From an uncultured Eubacteriales bacterium (lineage in GTDB: Bacteria; Bacillota; Clostridia; Oscillospirales; Oscillospiraceae): a DNA stretch of 64,000 bases. Below, piece after piece: positions 31,369 to 39,692 of the stretch. The DNA lies in NCBI GenBank assembly GCA_900545585.1, contig UQZR01000002.1:62001-126000 (forward strand), read 5' to 3'. The first letter of the stretch is position 1; each line of letters opens with the position of its first letter. The notes beneath the pieces are model-generated. The model ran no database searches, had not been told where the DNA came from, and worked only from the letters and a program-made list of their open reading frames with translations. Made by a program: the position numbers and the translations under genes.

Positions 31369-31479
31369 AGTTGTGTTTCCACCTTTCTTGAATTACGCCC
31401 GCATCCTGAGCCGTGGGAGAGATGGATCGCTCCGCGCAGCTAAGGCAAGGGGCAGTGCGACATAGTCGCGTACCTTGAA

Positions 31480-31508
31480 ATGCTACCATAAAAAAACCGG
31501 TTTGTAAA
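31480..31508 (-). promoter_or_regulatory. Promoter of rpsO
   Basis: TTTACA, 17 bases, TAGCAT on the minus strand; leader of about 105 bases. Confidence 0.65.
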
Positions 31509-31549
31509 GTGGATTTTTCCGTAAAATTGCATTTGTTCACGTTTTGTTC

Positions 31550-31578
31550 TTCACTTTTTGAGGGAGAACTGTTATACT
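31550..31578 (+). promoter_or_regulatory. Promoter of the DUF4340-like gene
   Basis: TTCACT, 17 bases, TATACT; start about 30 bases before the ATG. Confidence 0.55.
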
Positions 31579-31615
31579 GTCGGGGTCTCAGAGCAGAAAG
31601 GGGAGAATTTTTCCG

Positions 31616-32545
31616 ATGAAACGCTATGTATCCATCATCGCGCTGCTGCTGACGGCGGCGCTTTTGACCGCCTGCGGCAGCGGCGCGGACACCCAGAGCA
31701 AGGAGGCGGACGCCGCCGTCCAGACGGCGCTGCCGCCGGAGGGCATCACGGCGCTGGTGCTGTCCGACGACAGCCAGGTGCTGCGGTTCAGCCGCGAGGA
31801 CGAGACCTGGTACTGGCAGGACGACACCACCTTCCCGCTGGATCAGGAGGCTATGCCGGCGCTGGTGGAGGCGGCTGCCGCCATGACGGCGGCCTCGCCG
31901 GTGCGGGTGGCGGAGGAGGATCTGGCCGACTACGGGCTGGATGACACAAAGATCACTCTGGCCGTCACGGCGGACGGCGAGACCCTGACCTTTGCCCGGG
32001 GCGATCAGGCGGAGTCCGGCGACTGGTACATGCGCTGCGCCGAGGATGGCACCGTGCGCCTGGTGTCCGATAACGCCGTGAAGATCTTCCAGCTGCTGGA
32101 CGGCAGCATCTACGACATGGCGGCGCTGCCGGTGCTGCCGGTCATTACCGAGGAGAACCTGCTGTCCGCCGCGGTACAGGGCGGGGAGAACGTTCTGGTC
32201 AACATCCGCGTGGTGGACGGCGTGCGCAAGGTGGGCAGCCGCGATGTCACGGAGGCCACCGCCGCACTGGTGGAGGAGCTGGGCCGGTTGTCCGTCACCG
32301 CCTGCGTGGACTATGATCCCGCCGAGGGCGCCGCCGCTATCTGCGGGCTGGATGCGCCGGACGCTCAGGCGCTGGTGACCTATACCAACGAGCTGGGCAC
32401 CGAGTCCACCCTGACGCTGACTGTGGGTCTGCCCGATGGCAGCGGCGGCCGCTACGTCACCGTCAACGACGATCCCACCATCTACCGCATGGAGGAGACG
32501 TCGCTGGTGCAGTTGCTGACGCTGGCGGAGACCGGCCTGAACTGA
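31616..32545 (+). CDS. DUF4340-domain lipoprotein
   Basis: 309-residue secreted lipoprotein (signal LLLTAALLTAC, Cys20). The body resembles DUF4340 proteins: repeated beta-rich units with ITALVLSDDSQVLRFSREDETWYW near 44-67, DYGLDDTKITLAVTADGETLTF near 104-125 and TYRMEETSLVQLL at the end (the YGL pattern recurs as ICGLDAP). Members of this family often accompany gliding or ABC exporters in other phyla; here the gene is alone, so no partner is known. Starts at ATG with GAAAGGGGAG upstream. Ended by a strong terminator. Confidence 0.82.
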   Translation: MKRYVSIIALLLTAALLTACGSGADTQSKEADAAVQTALPPEGITALVLSDDSQVLRFSREDETWYWQDDTTFPLDQEAMPALVEAAAAMTAASPVRVAEEDLADYGLDDTKITLAVTADGETLTFARGDQAESGDWYMRCAEDGTVRLVSDNAVKIFQLLDGSIYDMAALPVLPVITEENLLSAAVQGGENVLVNIRVVDGVRKVGSRDVTEATAALVEELGRLSVTACVDYDPAEGAAAICGLDAPDAQALVTYTNELGTESTLTLTVGLPDGSGGRYVTVNDDPTIYRMEETSLVQLLTLAETGLN

Positions 32546-32556
32546 AGAAATCCAGA

Positions 32557-32590
32557 GATACCCCCATGCGTCAGCATGGGGGTATCCTTT
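32557..32590 (+). terminator. Terminator after the DUF4340-like gene
   Basis: GATACCCCCATGC stem with its complement, loop GTCA, then CTTTC. Confidence 0.85.
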
Positions 32591-32652
32591 CGGCCGCATT
32601 TCGGCCGAATAGGCGCCTGCAGGACCGCGTGCTCTCACATGCGGAGCCGGCC

Positions 32653-32681
32653 TTGCAAAACGCACCCTTTTGTGGTATAAA
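32653..32681 (+). promoter_or_regulatory. Promoter of the two-component/deacylase operon
   Basis: TTGCAA, 17 bases, TATAAA; start about 20 bases before the GTG at 32708. Confidence 0.75.
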
Positions 32682-32707
32682 TCAAGGCGAAAAAAGGAGG
32701 GCTGCCT

Positions 32708-33388
32708 GTGCGTATTCTGATCGTGGAGGATGAAAAGCGTCTGGCGGACACGCTGGCGGAGCTGCTGCACCGGCGGGGCTACGCCGTGGATGTCAGCTAT
32801 GACGGCGTGTCCGGTCTGGACAACGCCCGCAGCGGCATTTACGATCTGGTGCTGCTGGACGCCATGCTGCCGGAGCTGGACGGCTTTTCCCTGCTGCAGC
32901 AGCTCCGCGCCGGCGGCGAGACGGTGCCGGTGCTGATGCTGACGGCCCGCAGCGATCTCAGCGATCGGGTGCGGGGTCTGGACTGCGGCGCGGACTACTA
33001 CCTGACCAAGCCCTTTGAGACGGAGGAGCTGCTGGCCTGCATCCGCTCCCTGCTGCGGCGGGGCGGCGAGACGGCGGACAGCGGCGCCACCGTCTTCGGT
33101 GACCTGCATCTCCAACAGTCCACGTTTCTGCTGTCCTGCGGCGACCGGTCCGTCCGGCTGAGCCGTCGGGAGTACGACCTCATGGAGCTGCTGATGAAAA
33201 ACGGCAGCCAGATCGTATCCAAGGAGCAGCTGATCTTAAAGGTATGGGGCTACGACTCCGCCGCCGAGGATAATAATGTGGAGGTCTACATCTCCTTCCT
33301 GCGGCGGAAGCTGGCCCATCTGCGCTCCCGCGTACAGATCAAAACTCTGCGCATGGTGGGCTACTGCCTGGAGGAGGCGGTATCATGA
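32708..33388 (+). CDS. OmpR/PhoB-family response regulator
   Basis: 226 residues. Receiver domain at 1-115 with acidic pocket Glu7/Asp8, phospho-acceptor Asp51 (VLLDAMLP), Thr79 (MLTARS) and Lys101 (LTKPFE); winged-helix output domain at 130-222 (RLSRREYDLMELLMKNGSQIVS). Starts at GTG with AAAGGAGGG upstream. Its stop overlaps the kinase start by four bases. It is the cognate partner of the kinase that follows, and the promoter upstream may be autoregulated. Confidence 0.95.
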   Translation: MRILIVEDEKRLADTLAELLHRRGYAVDVSYDGVSGLDNARSGIYDLVLLDAMLPELDGFSLLQQLRAGGETVPVLMLTARSDLSDRVRGLDCGADYYLTKPFETEELLACIRSLLRRGGETADSGATVFGDLHLQQSTFLLSCGDRSVRLSRREYDLMELLMKNGSQIVSKEQLILKVWGYDSAAEDNNVEVYISFLRRKLAHLRSRVQIKTLRMVGYCLEEAVS

Positions 33389-34584
33389 TCCGTCGTCTCC
33401 GTTGGAAGGTGGTGGGCCTGAACATGGGTATGGTGTTCTGCGTACTGCTGGCCGTGTTCGCCGCCGTGTTCTTCTTTGCCCGCTCCGCCCTGTCCCGCAG
33501 CGTCCGCCAGCAGATGGAGGAGGCCGTCCGGACCGGCGTTTACGACCTGTCCCAGCCGGACGGGTCCACCCTGCCCTGCTTCGTGGCAGAGGTCTACGCC
33601 AGCGGCACCGTCCGCGTCTCCGGCAACGGCTACTATGACCTGACGGACAAGCCGGCGCTGGCGGCCATCGTCACAGCCGCCCTGTCGGCCCAGGAGGACG
33701 AGGGCGTGCTGGCGGACTACCACCTGCGCTATCTGCGGAGCGTGGGGCTCCTGTCCACCCGCATCGCCTTTACCGACAGCACGCTGGAGCAGGCCACCCT
33801 CCGCGGCCTGCTGACCGGCAGCCTGCTCATCGGATTTGTGGCGCTGGCGGTGCTGTTCGCCTGCAGCTATGTGCTCAGCGGTGCGGTGACGCGGCCGGTG
33901 GCCCGTGCGTGGCAGCAGCAGAAGCAGTTCCTGTCCGATGCCAGCCATGAGCTGAAAACGCCCCTGACGGTGGTGCTGTCCTCGGCGGAGCTGCTGGACC
34001 AGTCCGCGTTGCCGGAGCAGCGGCAGTATGTGGATAACATCCGCGCCGAGTCCCGCCGCATGAAGCGGCTGGTGGAGGATATGCTGACCCTGTCCCGGGT
34101 GGAGCGCAGCGGCGCGCACCTGCCGGACGCAGCGGCGGACCTTTCCGACATCGCGGCGGACGCCGCCCTGCGGTTTGAACCGGTGGCCTTCGAGGCAGGC
34201 CATACCCTGTCCTACGACATCGCGCCGGACCTGACGGTGCGGGGCGACGGGGAGAAGCTGGCCCAGGCGGTGGCCGTCCTCTTGGACAACGCCATCAAGT
34301 ACGCCGCGCCCCACACGGAGATCCGGCTGGACGCCCTGCGGCAGGGCCGGAACGCCTGTGTACAGGTGGAGAACCGGGGCGCAGACATCCCCGCCGACAA
34401 GCTGCCTCATATCTTCGACCGGTTCTATCGGGCCGACGAGTCCCGTACCGGCGGCGACAGCTTCGGTCTGGGCCTGCCCATCGCCAAGGCCATCGTGGAG
34501 GCCCACCACGGCGCCATCCGCTGCGACAGCAGCGGCGGCATTACCCGCTTTACCATCACCCTCCCCTGCCAGCAGGGAAAATAG
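33385..34584 (+). CDS. Sensor histidine kinase (partner of the OmpR-type regulator)
   Basis: 399 residues. Two membrane helices (about 13-32 and 144-165) enclose an extracytoplasmic sensor part of some 110 residues; then a HisKA domain with His188 in SDASHELKTPLT and a HATPase domain with NAIKYAAP (N box), IFDRFYRADES and FGLGLPIAKAI. No HAMP is clear between TM2 and HisKA. It signals to the response regulator 32708-33388. Because a D-amino-acid deacylase and a phosphatase follow in the same operon, the signal may relate to peptidoglycan- or D-amino-acid-derived compounds; that is inference. Confidence 0.94.
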   Translation: MIRRLRWKVVGLNMGMVFCVLLAVFAAVFFFARSALSRSVRQQMEEAVRTGVYDLSQPDGSTLPCFVAEVYASGTVRVSGNGYYDLTDKPALAAIVTAALSAQEDEGVLADYHLRYLRSVGLLSTRIAFTDSTLEQATLRGLLTGSLLIGFVALAVLFACSYVLSGAVTRPVARAWQQQKQFLSDASHELKTPLTVVLSSAELLDQSALPEQRQYVDNIRAESRRMKRLVEDMLTLSRVERSGAHLPDAAADLSDIAADAALRFEPVAFEAGHTLSYDIAPDLTVRGDGEKLAQAVAVLLDNAIKYAAPHTEIRLDALRQGRNACVQVENRGADIPADKLPHIFDRFYRADESRTGGDSFGLGLPIAKAIVEAHHGAIRCDSSGGITRFTITLPCQQGK

Positions 34585-34596
34585 AAAGGCGAAACC

Positions 34597-36189
34597 ATGT
34601 TTGACACCATTCTCCGCGGCGGCACGGTGATCGACGGCACCGGCCGCCCCGCCTTCCCCGCCGACGTAGGCATCACCGGCGGGACCATCACCGCTGTCGG
34701 CAACCTGTCCGCCGCCGCGGCGGGCCGTACTATGGATGTCGCCGGCCGCACCGTGACCCCGGGCTTCATCGACATCCACCGCCACGCCGACGCCGCAGCC
34801 TTTCGCCCCGATTACGGCTCATTGGAGCTGCGGCAGGGCCTGACCACCATCGTCAACGGCAACTGCGGCCTGTCCGCCGCCCCCTTCGGGCCGGACCACG
34901 CCGCCGCTATCCGCGCCTACCTGCGGCCCATCACCGGCGATATACCGGATACCCTGCCCTCAGCGTCTCTGGCCGCCTATCTGGCAGCGCTGCGGGACCT
35001 GCCCCTGCACACCGGCATGCTGGTAGGCGCGGGCATTCTGCGGGCGGACGCCGCCGGCTACGAGCTGGAGCATCTGGACGAAGCGCACTACCGCGCCATC
35101 CACCGCGCCATGGAGCGTGCTCTGGGCGACGGCGCACTGGGCGTATCACTGGGACTTGGCTACGCACCGGAGTGCTTCTACACCACGGAGGAGCTGATCC
35201 ATGCGCTGGAGCCCCTGCGGGGGCAGGATGTCCCCCTCACCGTCCACATGCGGCAGGAGGGCGCAGGCGTCTGCGACGCACTGGCAGAGATGCTCACCGT
35301 GGCGCGGACACTCCGCATCCCCCTGCACATCAGCCATCTGAAGGCCATGGGGCGGGACAGCTGGGGCAAAAAGATCCCCCGTGCGCTGGCGCTTTTAGAG
35401 CAGGCGCGGCAGGAGGGACTGGACGTCAGCTGCGACGTCTACCCCTACACCGCCGGCTCCACCCAGCTGCTGCACATCCTGCCGCCGGAGTTTCTGGAGG
35501 GCGGCATGGACGCGGTGGTCCGCCGTCTGAGCGACCCCGCTGCCCGTCGGGAGCTGGCCCGGCGCATCGAAAGCGGCAGCGGCTTTGATGACATCGCCCG
35601 TCTGGCCGGCTGGGACGGCATCTACCTCACCAGCCTTCACTGCCCCGAGGATCACCCGTTCCTGGGCAAGAGCCTTGCCCAGATCGCGGCCCTGACGGGG
35701 CAGGACCCGCTGGACTGCTGCTGCGACCTGCTGGTGCGGGAGGACGGCCAGATCACCATGATCGACTTCATGGCGTCGGAGGAGGACATCATCGCCATCC
35801 TGCAAAGTGACCTGTCCAACCTGATCTCCGACGCCACCTATCCCACGGAGGGCATGCCCCACCCGCGGGTCTACGGCACGTTCCCCCGGCTCATCCAGCA
35901 CTTTGTCATGAAAAAACATGCCCTGACGCTGGAGCAGGCGGTGCGGAAGATGACGGCTTTGCCCGCCCGGGCCCTGCACCTGCGGCACAAGGGCGTCATC
36001 GCGGAGGGGATGGACGCGGACCTCTGCGTCTTTGATCCCGCGCAGCTGCGGGAAAACGGCGATTACCGGTGCCCCTGCCGGATGGCGTCCGGACTGGACG
36101 CCGTGCTGGTGGCGGGGCAGCCGGCGGTCATACACGATACACTCACCGGCGCACACGCCGGTACGGTCATCAGGAGGGAACTCATATGA
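34597..36189 (+). CDS. N-acyl-D-amino-acid deacylase family amidohydrolase
   Basis: 530 residues. It opens with the beta-sandwich strand FDTILRGGTVIDGTG, then PGFIDIHRHADA with the metal His-x-His at about 60-62, NGNCGLSAAP with the conserved Cys near 88, LHISHLKAMG with further metal or active-site residues at 250-259, and the C-terminal ADLCVFDP return to the sandwich. This fits D-aminoacylase / N-acyl-D-glutamate deacylase, which release D-amino acids from acylated forms. Twelve bases after the kinase gene; ribosome site AGAAAGG is modest. Its stop overlaps the following gene (ATGA). Confidence 0.88.
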   Translation: MFDTILRGGTVIDGTGRPAFPADVGITGGTITAVGNLSAAAAGRTMDVAGRTVTPGFIDIHRHADAAAFRPDYGSLELRQGLTTIVNGNCGLSAAPFGPDHAAAIRAYLRPITGDIPDTLPSASLAAYLAALRDLPLHTGMLVGAGILRADAAGYELEHLDEAHYRAIHRAMERALGDGALGVSLGLGYAPECFYTTEELIHALEPLRGQDVPLTVHMRQEGAGVCDALAEMLTVARTLRIPLHISHLKAMGRDSWGKKIPRALALLEQARQEGLDVSCDVYPYTAGSTQLLHILPPEFLEGGMDAVVRRLSDPAARRELARRIESGSGFDDIARLAGWDGIYLTSLHCPEDHPFLGKSLAQIAALTGQDPLDCCCDLLVREDGQITMIDFMASEEDIIAILQSDLSNLISDATYPTEGMPHPRVYGTFPRLIQHFVMKKHALTLEQAVRKMTALPARALHLRHKGVIAEGMDADLCVFDPAQLRENGDYRCPCRMASGLDAVLVAGQPAVIHDTLTGAHAGTVIRRELI

Positions 36190-36959
36190 GAACAGATATG
36201 CTGCAGCAGCTGGAGGGCGTTGTCCGCCGCGCCGGCGACATCGTCCGCGAGGCCCATGACATCGAGCGGGCCACCATGGAAAAGCACGGCGCCGCCGACC
36301 TCGTCACCAAGTACGACGTGGCGGTGCAGGGCTTTCTGCAGCGGGAGCTGCTGGCCCTGCTGCCGGAGGCGGACTTTCTGGGCGAGGAAGGGGATCACAC
36401 GGCCCTGACCCGCCCGTGGACCTTCATCGTGGACCCCATTGACGGTACCACCAACTTCGTCCGCCGCCTGCATTACAGCGACATCTCCGTGGCGCTGGCT
36501 CAGGACGGCCAGACGCAGTACGCCGTGGTCTACGACCCCTTTGCCGACGAGCTGTTCTCCGCTCAGAAGGATGGCGGTGCGTTCTGCAACGGTCTGCCCA
36601 TCCGGGTCAGTGAGCGGGACATGGCCCACGCCGTGTTCCTCTGCGGCTCCACCATCTACGACCGCAGCCTGACGGAGCAGAACTTCTCCCTGATCCGCCA
36701 GCTGTACGAAAAGGGGCTGGACTTCCGCCGCTTCGGCGCGGCGGCTCTGGACCTGTGCCAGGTGGCGGCGGGACGGGTGGAGGTGTTCGGCGAGTGCTGC
36801 CTGTCTCCCTGGGACTACGCTGCCGGCAGCCTGATCATCACGGAGGCCGGCGGTATCGTCACCGACTTCTCGGATACCGCGCCCAATGTACTGCGGCCCT
36901 CGTCGGTGTTCGCCAGCAACGCCAGGTGCCACAGCGTCCTCAAGGAGCTGGAACTGTAA
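36186..36959 (+). CDS. Inositol-monophosphatase-family phosphatase
   Basis: 257 residues. All metal motifs are present: GEEGD near 66, FIVDPIDGTTNF near 82-93 and SPWDYAAGSLIITEAGG near 205-220. Known substrates in the family include inositol phosphate, PAP and sugar phosphates; none can be chosen from sequence. The ATG at 36186 has CAGGAGGGAACTCAT upstream and overlaps the deacylase stop by four bases, so the two are coupled. Last gene of the two-component operon, closed by the terminator at 36965. Confidence 0.93.
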   Translation: MRTDMLQQLEGVVRRAGDIVREAHDIERATMEKHGAADLVTKYDVAVQGFLQRELLALLPEADFLGEEGDHTALTRPWTFIVDPIDGTTNFVRRLHYSDISVALAQDGQTQYAVVYDPFADELFSAQKDGGAFCNGLPIRVSERDMAHAVFLCGSTIYDRSLTEQNFSLIRQLYEKGLDFRRFGAAALDLCQVAAGRVEVFGECCLSPWDYAAGSLIITEAGGIVTDFSDTAPNVLRPSSVFASNARCHSVLKELEL

Positions 36960-36964
36960 CGACG

Positions 36965-36999
36965 AAAGAGGGACGGCCCGCAGGGCCGTCCCTCTTATT
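36965..36999. terminator. Bidirectional terminator
   Basis: AAGAGGGACGGCCC stem with complement around GCA; serves the convergent phosphatase and amidohydrolase genes. Confidence 0.9.
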
Positions 37000-37013
37000 T
37001 TCCATGGAAGCGC

Positions 37014-38306
37014 TTACAGGAACTTGTCCAGCTCCCGCTCCACCTCCGGCATCTTCTTCACAGTGGGGTTTTCGAGGCGCCAGCCGTCGCGGATGACCAT
37101 GGACAGCCTGCGCAGGGCCGTCAGATCCGCCAGCGGGTCCGCAGGGCACACGATGAGGTCCGCCGCCTTCCCGGCCTCCACGGAGCCGGTAACGTCGGCA
37201 ATGCCCGCCAGCTCCGCGTTCAGCAGCGTGGCGCTGTGCAGCGCGAAGGCGGGCGTCACGCCGCAGTACTTCACGAAGTAGCACAGCTCCCGCCACATGT
37301 CATAGTGGGTGATATAGGGGCAGCCGGTGTCGGTGCCCAGACCCACGGGGATACCTTCCGCCAGACACGCCTTGGCCAGCGCCACGATACCCTCGAAAAC
37401 CACAAGGCCGTTGGCCTGCTGCTCGTAGGTGGCGTGGGAAATGCTGCGGTCAAACAGGGCGTAGGGCACGGCGGGGGAGATGGTGGACACCTGGAACGCG
37501 CCCCGCTCCTTGAACAGGCGCAGGATATCCGCGTCCGGCCTGGCCCCGTGCTCGATAGAGTCCACGCCGTTTTCCAGCGCCACGCGGACGCCCTCGGGGC
37601 TCTCCACATGGGCCGCCACCTTCATGCCCAGAGCGTGGGCCTTATCGCAGGCGGCCTTCACCAGCGCCGGCTGCATCCGCAGCACCCCGGGCTCACCCAC
37701 CACCTCGGCGTCCATGACGCCGCCGGTGATCATCAGCTTGATGAGGTCGGGCTTCTCCGCCGCGATCTTCTCCACGCAGGCCGCAGCCTCCTCCGGCGTG
37801 CGGGCCTCGTAGGCCAGGGAGCCTGCCATGTGGCCTCCGGGCACGGATACCGCCATGTTGGACGCCACCACCCGGGGGCTCAGGATGGCCCCTGCCGCCG
37901 CCTGATCGCGGATCACGGTGTCGAAGTCGGCCACGCCGCCCACCGTGCGGATGGTGGTGACGCCGCTGAGCAGCTCCGTTCTGGCGTAGCCCTCGCACAG
38001 GCGGATGCCCACGCGGCGCATCAGGCCGTTGGAGGTGATGAGCTTCACCAGCTTTTTGGGGTCGGAGGGCTTCTTTCTGGGCTTGCCGGAGGCCGGCAGG
38101 TGGACATGCAGGTTGATGAGCCCGGGCAGCACGTACTGCCCGCCCAGATCCACCGTCTCGTACCCTGCGGGCGCCGCTCCGTCGGTGACGGCGGCGATAC
38201 GGCTGCCGTCCACGCAGATGACCTTCCCCGTCTGGGGCGCCATATCACGGGTGCCGTCCAGCAGCACGCCGTTTACCAGCGCATAGCGTTTTTCGTTCTT
38301 ATACAT
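37014..38306 (-). CDS. Amidohydrolase (imidazolonepropionase / prolidase-like group)
   Basis: 430 residues. N-terminal sandwich, then LPGLINLHVHLPA with the metal His-x-His, a KLMITGG strand carrying the bridging Lys, AHVESPEGVRVAL and SIEHG with two further metal His, and LGTDTGCPY with the metal Asp. This pattern is shared by Xaa-Arg/Xaa-Lys dipeptidases and imidazolonepropionase-like enzymes of the amidohydrolase superfamily, so a cyclic amide or dipeptide is the likely substrate. The start at 38306 follows AGGAGGTCTGAGACA; the frame upstream belongs to the EamA gene. It is co-transcribed with that transporter, which may move its substrate or product. Confidence 0.85.
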   Translation of the reverse strand: MYKNEKRYALVNGVLLDGTRDMAPQTGKVICVDGSRIAAVTDGAAPAGYETVDLGGQYVLPGLINLHVHLPASGKPRKKPSDPKKLVKLITSNGLMRRVGIRLCEGYARTELLSGVTTIRTVGGVADFDTVIRDQAAAGAILSPRVVASNMAVSVPGGHMAGSLAYEARTPEEAAACVEKIAAEKPDLIKLMITGGVMDAEVVGEPGVLRMQPALVKAACDKAHALGMKVAAHVESPEGVRVALENGVDSIEHGARPDADILRLFKERGAFQVSTISPAVPYALFDRSISHATYEQQANGLVVFEGIVALAKACLAEGIPVGLGTDTGCPYITHYDMWRELCYFVKYCGVTPAFALHSATLLNAELAGIADVTGSVEAGKAADLIVCPADPLADLTALRRLSMVIRDGWRLENPTVKKMPEVERELDKFL

Positions 38307-38310
38307 TGTC

Positions 38311-39261
38311 TCAGACCTCCTGAGAGTGAGATCCTGTTTCTTTTCCGGATACATTGGCCACGAATACGCACACCAGAATGATGACCACGCCCAGCATCTG
38401 CCACACACTGAAGGGTTCCTTCAGCAGCACCACGCCCGCCAGCACAGACACCACCGTGGTGACGTTGGAAAAAAGCGATGTCTCCGACACGGACAGGTGG
38501 CTGTTGGCAAAATTCAGCAGTCCGTAGGCCATTACCGAGGACAAAAGCCCCAGATACAGCACTGCCAGCCAGAACTGCCCGTCCTGCAAGGGCTCCAGGA
38601 TCATGGGGCTGGTCAGCCCTCCGGCGTGGAGCAGCGCCACGGGGATGAACACCACCATGCCTACCACGAACATGACGTAGGTCATCTCGAACGGGGTGAA
38701 CAGCTTGGCGGCGCTGTGGCTGATGCCGTAGTACAGCGTGTCGCTGAGCATGGTCAGCAGCAGGAACAGCATGCCCAGCGCCGAGACCATCACCGCCCCT
38801 CCGGCGGAGATCAGCGCCACACCGCCGATAGCGCACACGGCGCACAGTACCTGCTTCAGCGTCACCTTCTCGTGGAGCACCAGCACGTCCATCAGGATGC
38901 AGCACACCGGCACCGCCGCGATGATGGTGCCCGCCACCGCCGACGAGGTGTACAGGATACCGTAGTTCTCGAAGATGAAGTAGGCCACCGGCTGCACGAT
39001 GCCCAGAAGCAGCAGCTGATACACCGGCTTGCCCCGCAGGGAGAAGGTGAACAGCGGCCGCCCCCGCAGCTTTCCCACCAGCGCATTGACCAGGATCACC
39101 AGCGTCATGGCCGCCACCGCCACGGTGAACCGCACCGCCAGCAGCACCGTGGGGGCCGCCTTCTCCAGCGCCAGCTTGGAGAACATGAAGCTCATGCCGA
39201 AGATGACGGCTGCGGTGATGGCCGCCAGCAGCGACAGCGTATGGATCCTTTTCTGTGTCAT
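38311..39261 (-). CDS. EamA/DMT-family transporter
   Basis: 316 residues, ten membrane helices in two homologous halves (EamA repeats about 8-150 and 165-300); the GTIIAAVPVCCILMDVLVLHE stretch at the end of the first half is typical. Drug/metabolite transporters of this type export amino acids or other metabolites. Ribosome site AAAAGGAG upstream of the ATG at 39261. The gene pairs with the amidohydrolase gene that follows four bases later. Confidence 0.92.
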   Translation of the reverse strand: MTQKRIHTLSLLAAITAAVIFGMSFMFSKLALEKAAPTVLLAVRFTVAVAAMTLVILVNALVGKLRGRPLFTFSLRGKPVYQLLLLGIVQPVAYFIFENYGILYTSSAVAGTIIAAVPVCCILMDVLVLHEKVTLKQVLCAVCAIGGVALISAGGAVMVSALGMLFLLLTMLSDTLYYGISHSAAKLFTPFEMTYVMFVVGMVVFIPVALLHAGGLTSPMILEPLQDGQFWLAVLYLGLLSSVMAYGLLNFANSHLSVSETSLFSNVTTVVSVLAGVVLLKEPFSVWQMLGVVIILVCVFVANVSGKETGSHSQEV

Positions 39262-39306
39262 GACAAGCTCCTTTTGCCCGCGGTGTGCGGGATCTTAATG
39301 CCGCTC

Positions 39307-39335
39307 ACTATACCATAAAAGTGAAAAAGATGCAA
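39307..39335 (-). promoter_or_regulatory. Promoter of the EamA/amidohydrolase pair
   Basis: TTGCAT, 17 bases, TATAGT on the minus strand; start about 40 bases before the ATG. Confidence 0.75.
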
Positions 39336-39354
39336 GATTTCCCACCCCTCTGGT

Positions 39355-39391
39355 AAAAAATACGCCCGCCCGCGGGAAGCGGACGAGCGTA
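39355..39391 (-). terminator. Terminator of the 26-codon peptide gene
   Basis: On the minus strand a 13-bp stem (TACGCTCGTCCGC arm; two G-U pairs) with a five-base loop, then six T. It pairs well only as minus-strand RNA. Confidence 0.85.
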
Positions 39392-39452
39392 CCGGCGACA
39401 GGGAGATGGTGCCGCCACGGGGGGAGGTGAAACCTGAAAAAACGGAAAAGAC

Positions 39453-39533
39453 TTACTTGCCGGTGGCTTTGCTGACGATGCCGACTACCACAAGAAGACC
39501 GGCCAGAGCGGCCATCACGAAACTCGGACCCAT
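39453..39533 (-). CDS. 26-residue single-pass membrane peptide
   Basis: A very short gene with full expression signals: promoter TTTACA-N17-TACATT (39576-39604), AAAGGAGGCGCTGAAGC before the ATG, and a U-rich terminator 60 bases after the stop. The peptide starts MGPSFVMAALAGLLVVVGIV and ends SKATGK, that is, one hydrophobic helix of about 18 residues with a short basic tail, expected to sit in the cytoplasmic membrane. I recognise no family. It lies between the EamA transporter (same strand, downstream) and a divergent LysR gene. It could be a regulator of a membrane protein or a toxin-like peptide; nothing in sequence decides. Confidence 0.72.
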   Translation of the reverse strand: MGPSFVMAALAGLLVVVGIVSKATGK

Positions 39534-39575
39534 GCTTCAGCGCCTCCTTTCTGCGGTTTTTCTTAACGTGTCTTT

Positions 39576-39604
39576 AATGTACCACAAGTGCGGGAATTTG
39601 TAAA
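39576..39604 (-). promoter_or_regulatory. Promoter of the 26-codon peptide gene
   Basis: TTTACA, 17 bases, TACATT on the minus strand; start about 37 bases before the ATG. Confidence 0.65.
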
Positions 39605-39638
39605 ACGCATCATAATCATCAAAACCATGAAAAAAACT

Positions 39639-39667
39639 TTGCACCGGGCCGACGGATATGCTATACT
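39639..39667 (+). promoter_or_regulatory. Promoter of the LysR gene at 39693
   Basis: TTGCAC, 17 bases, TATACT; start about 20 bases before the ATG. Confidence 0.75.
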
Positions 39668-39692
39668 TGCATCGGGAAAGGAGCGTGCGCCC

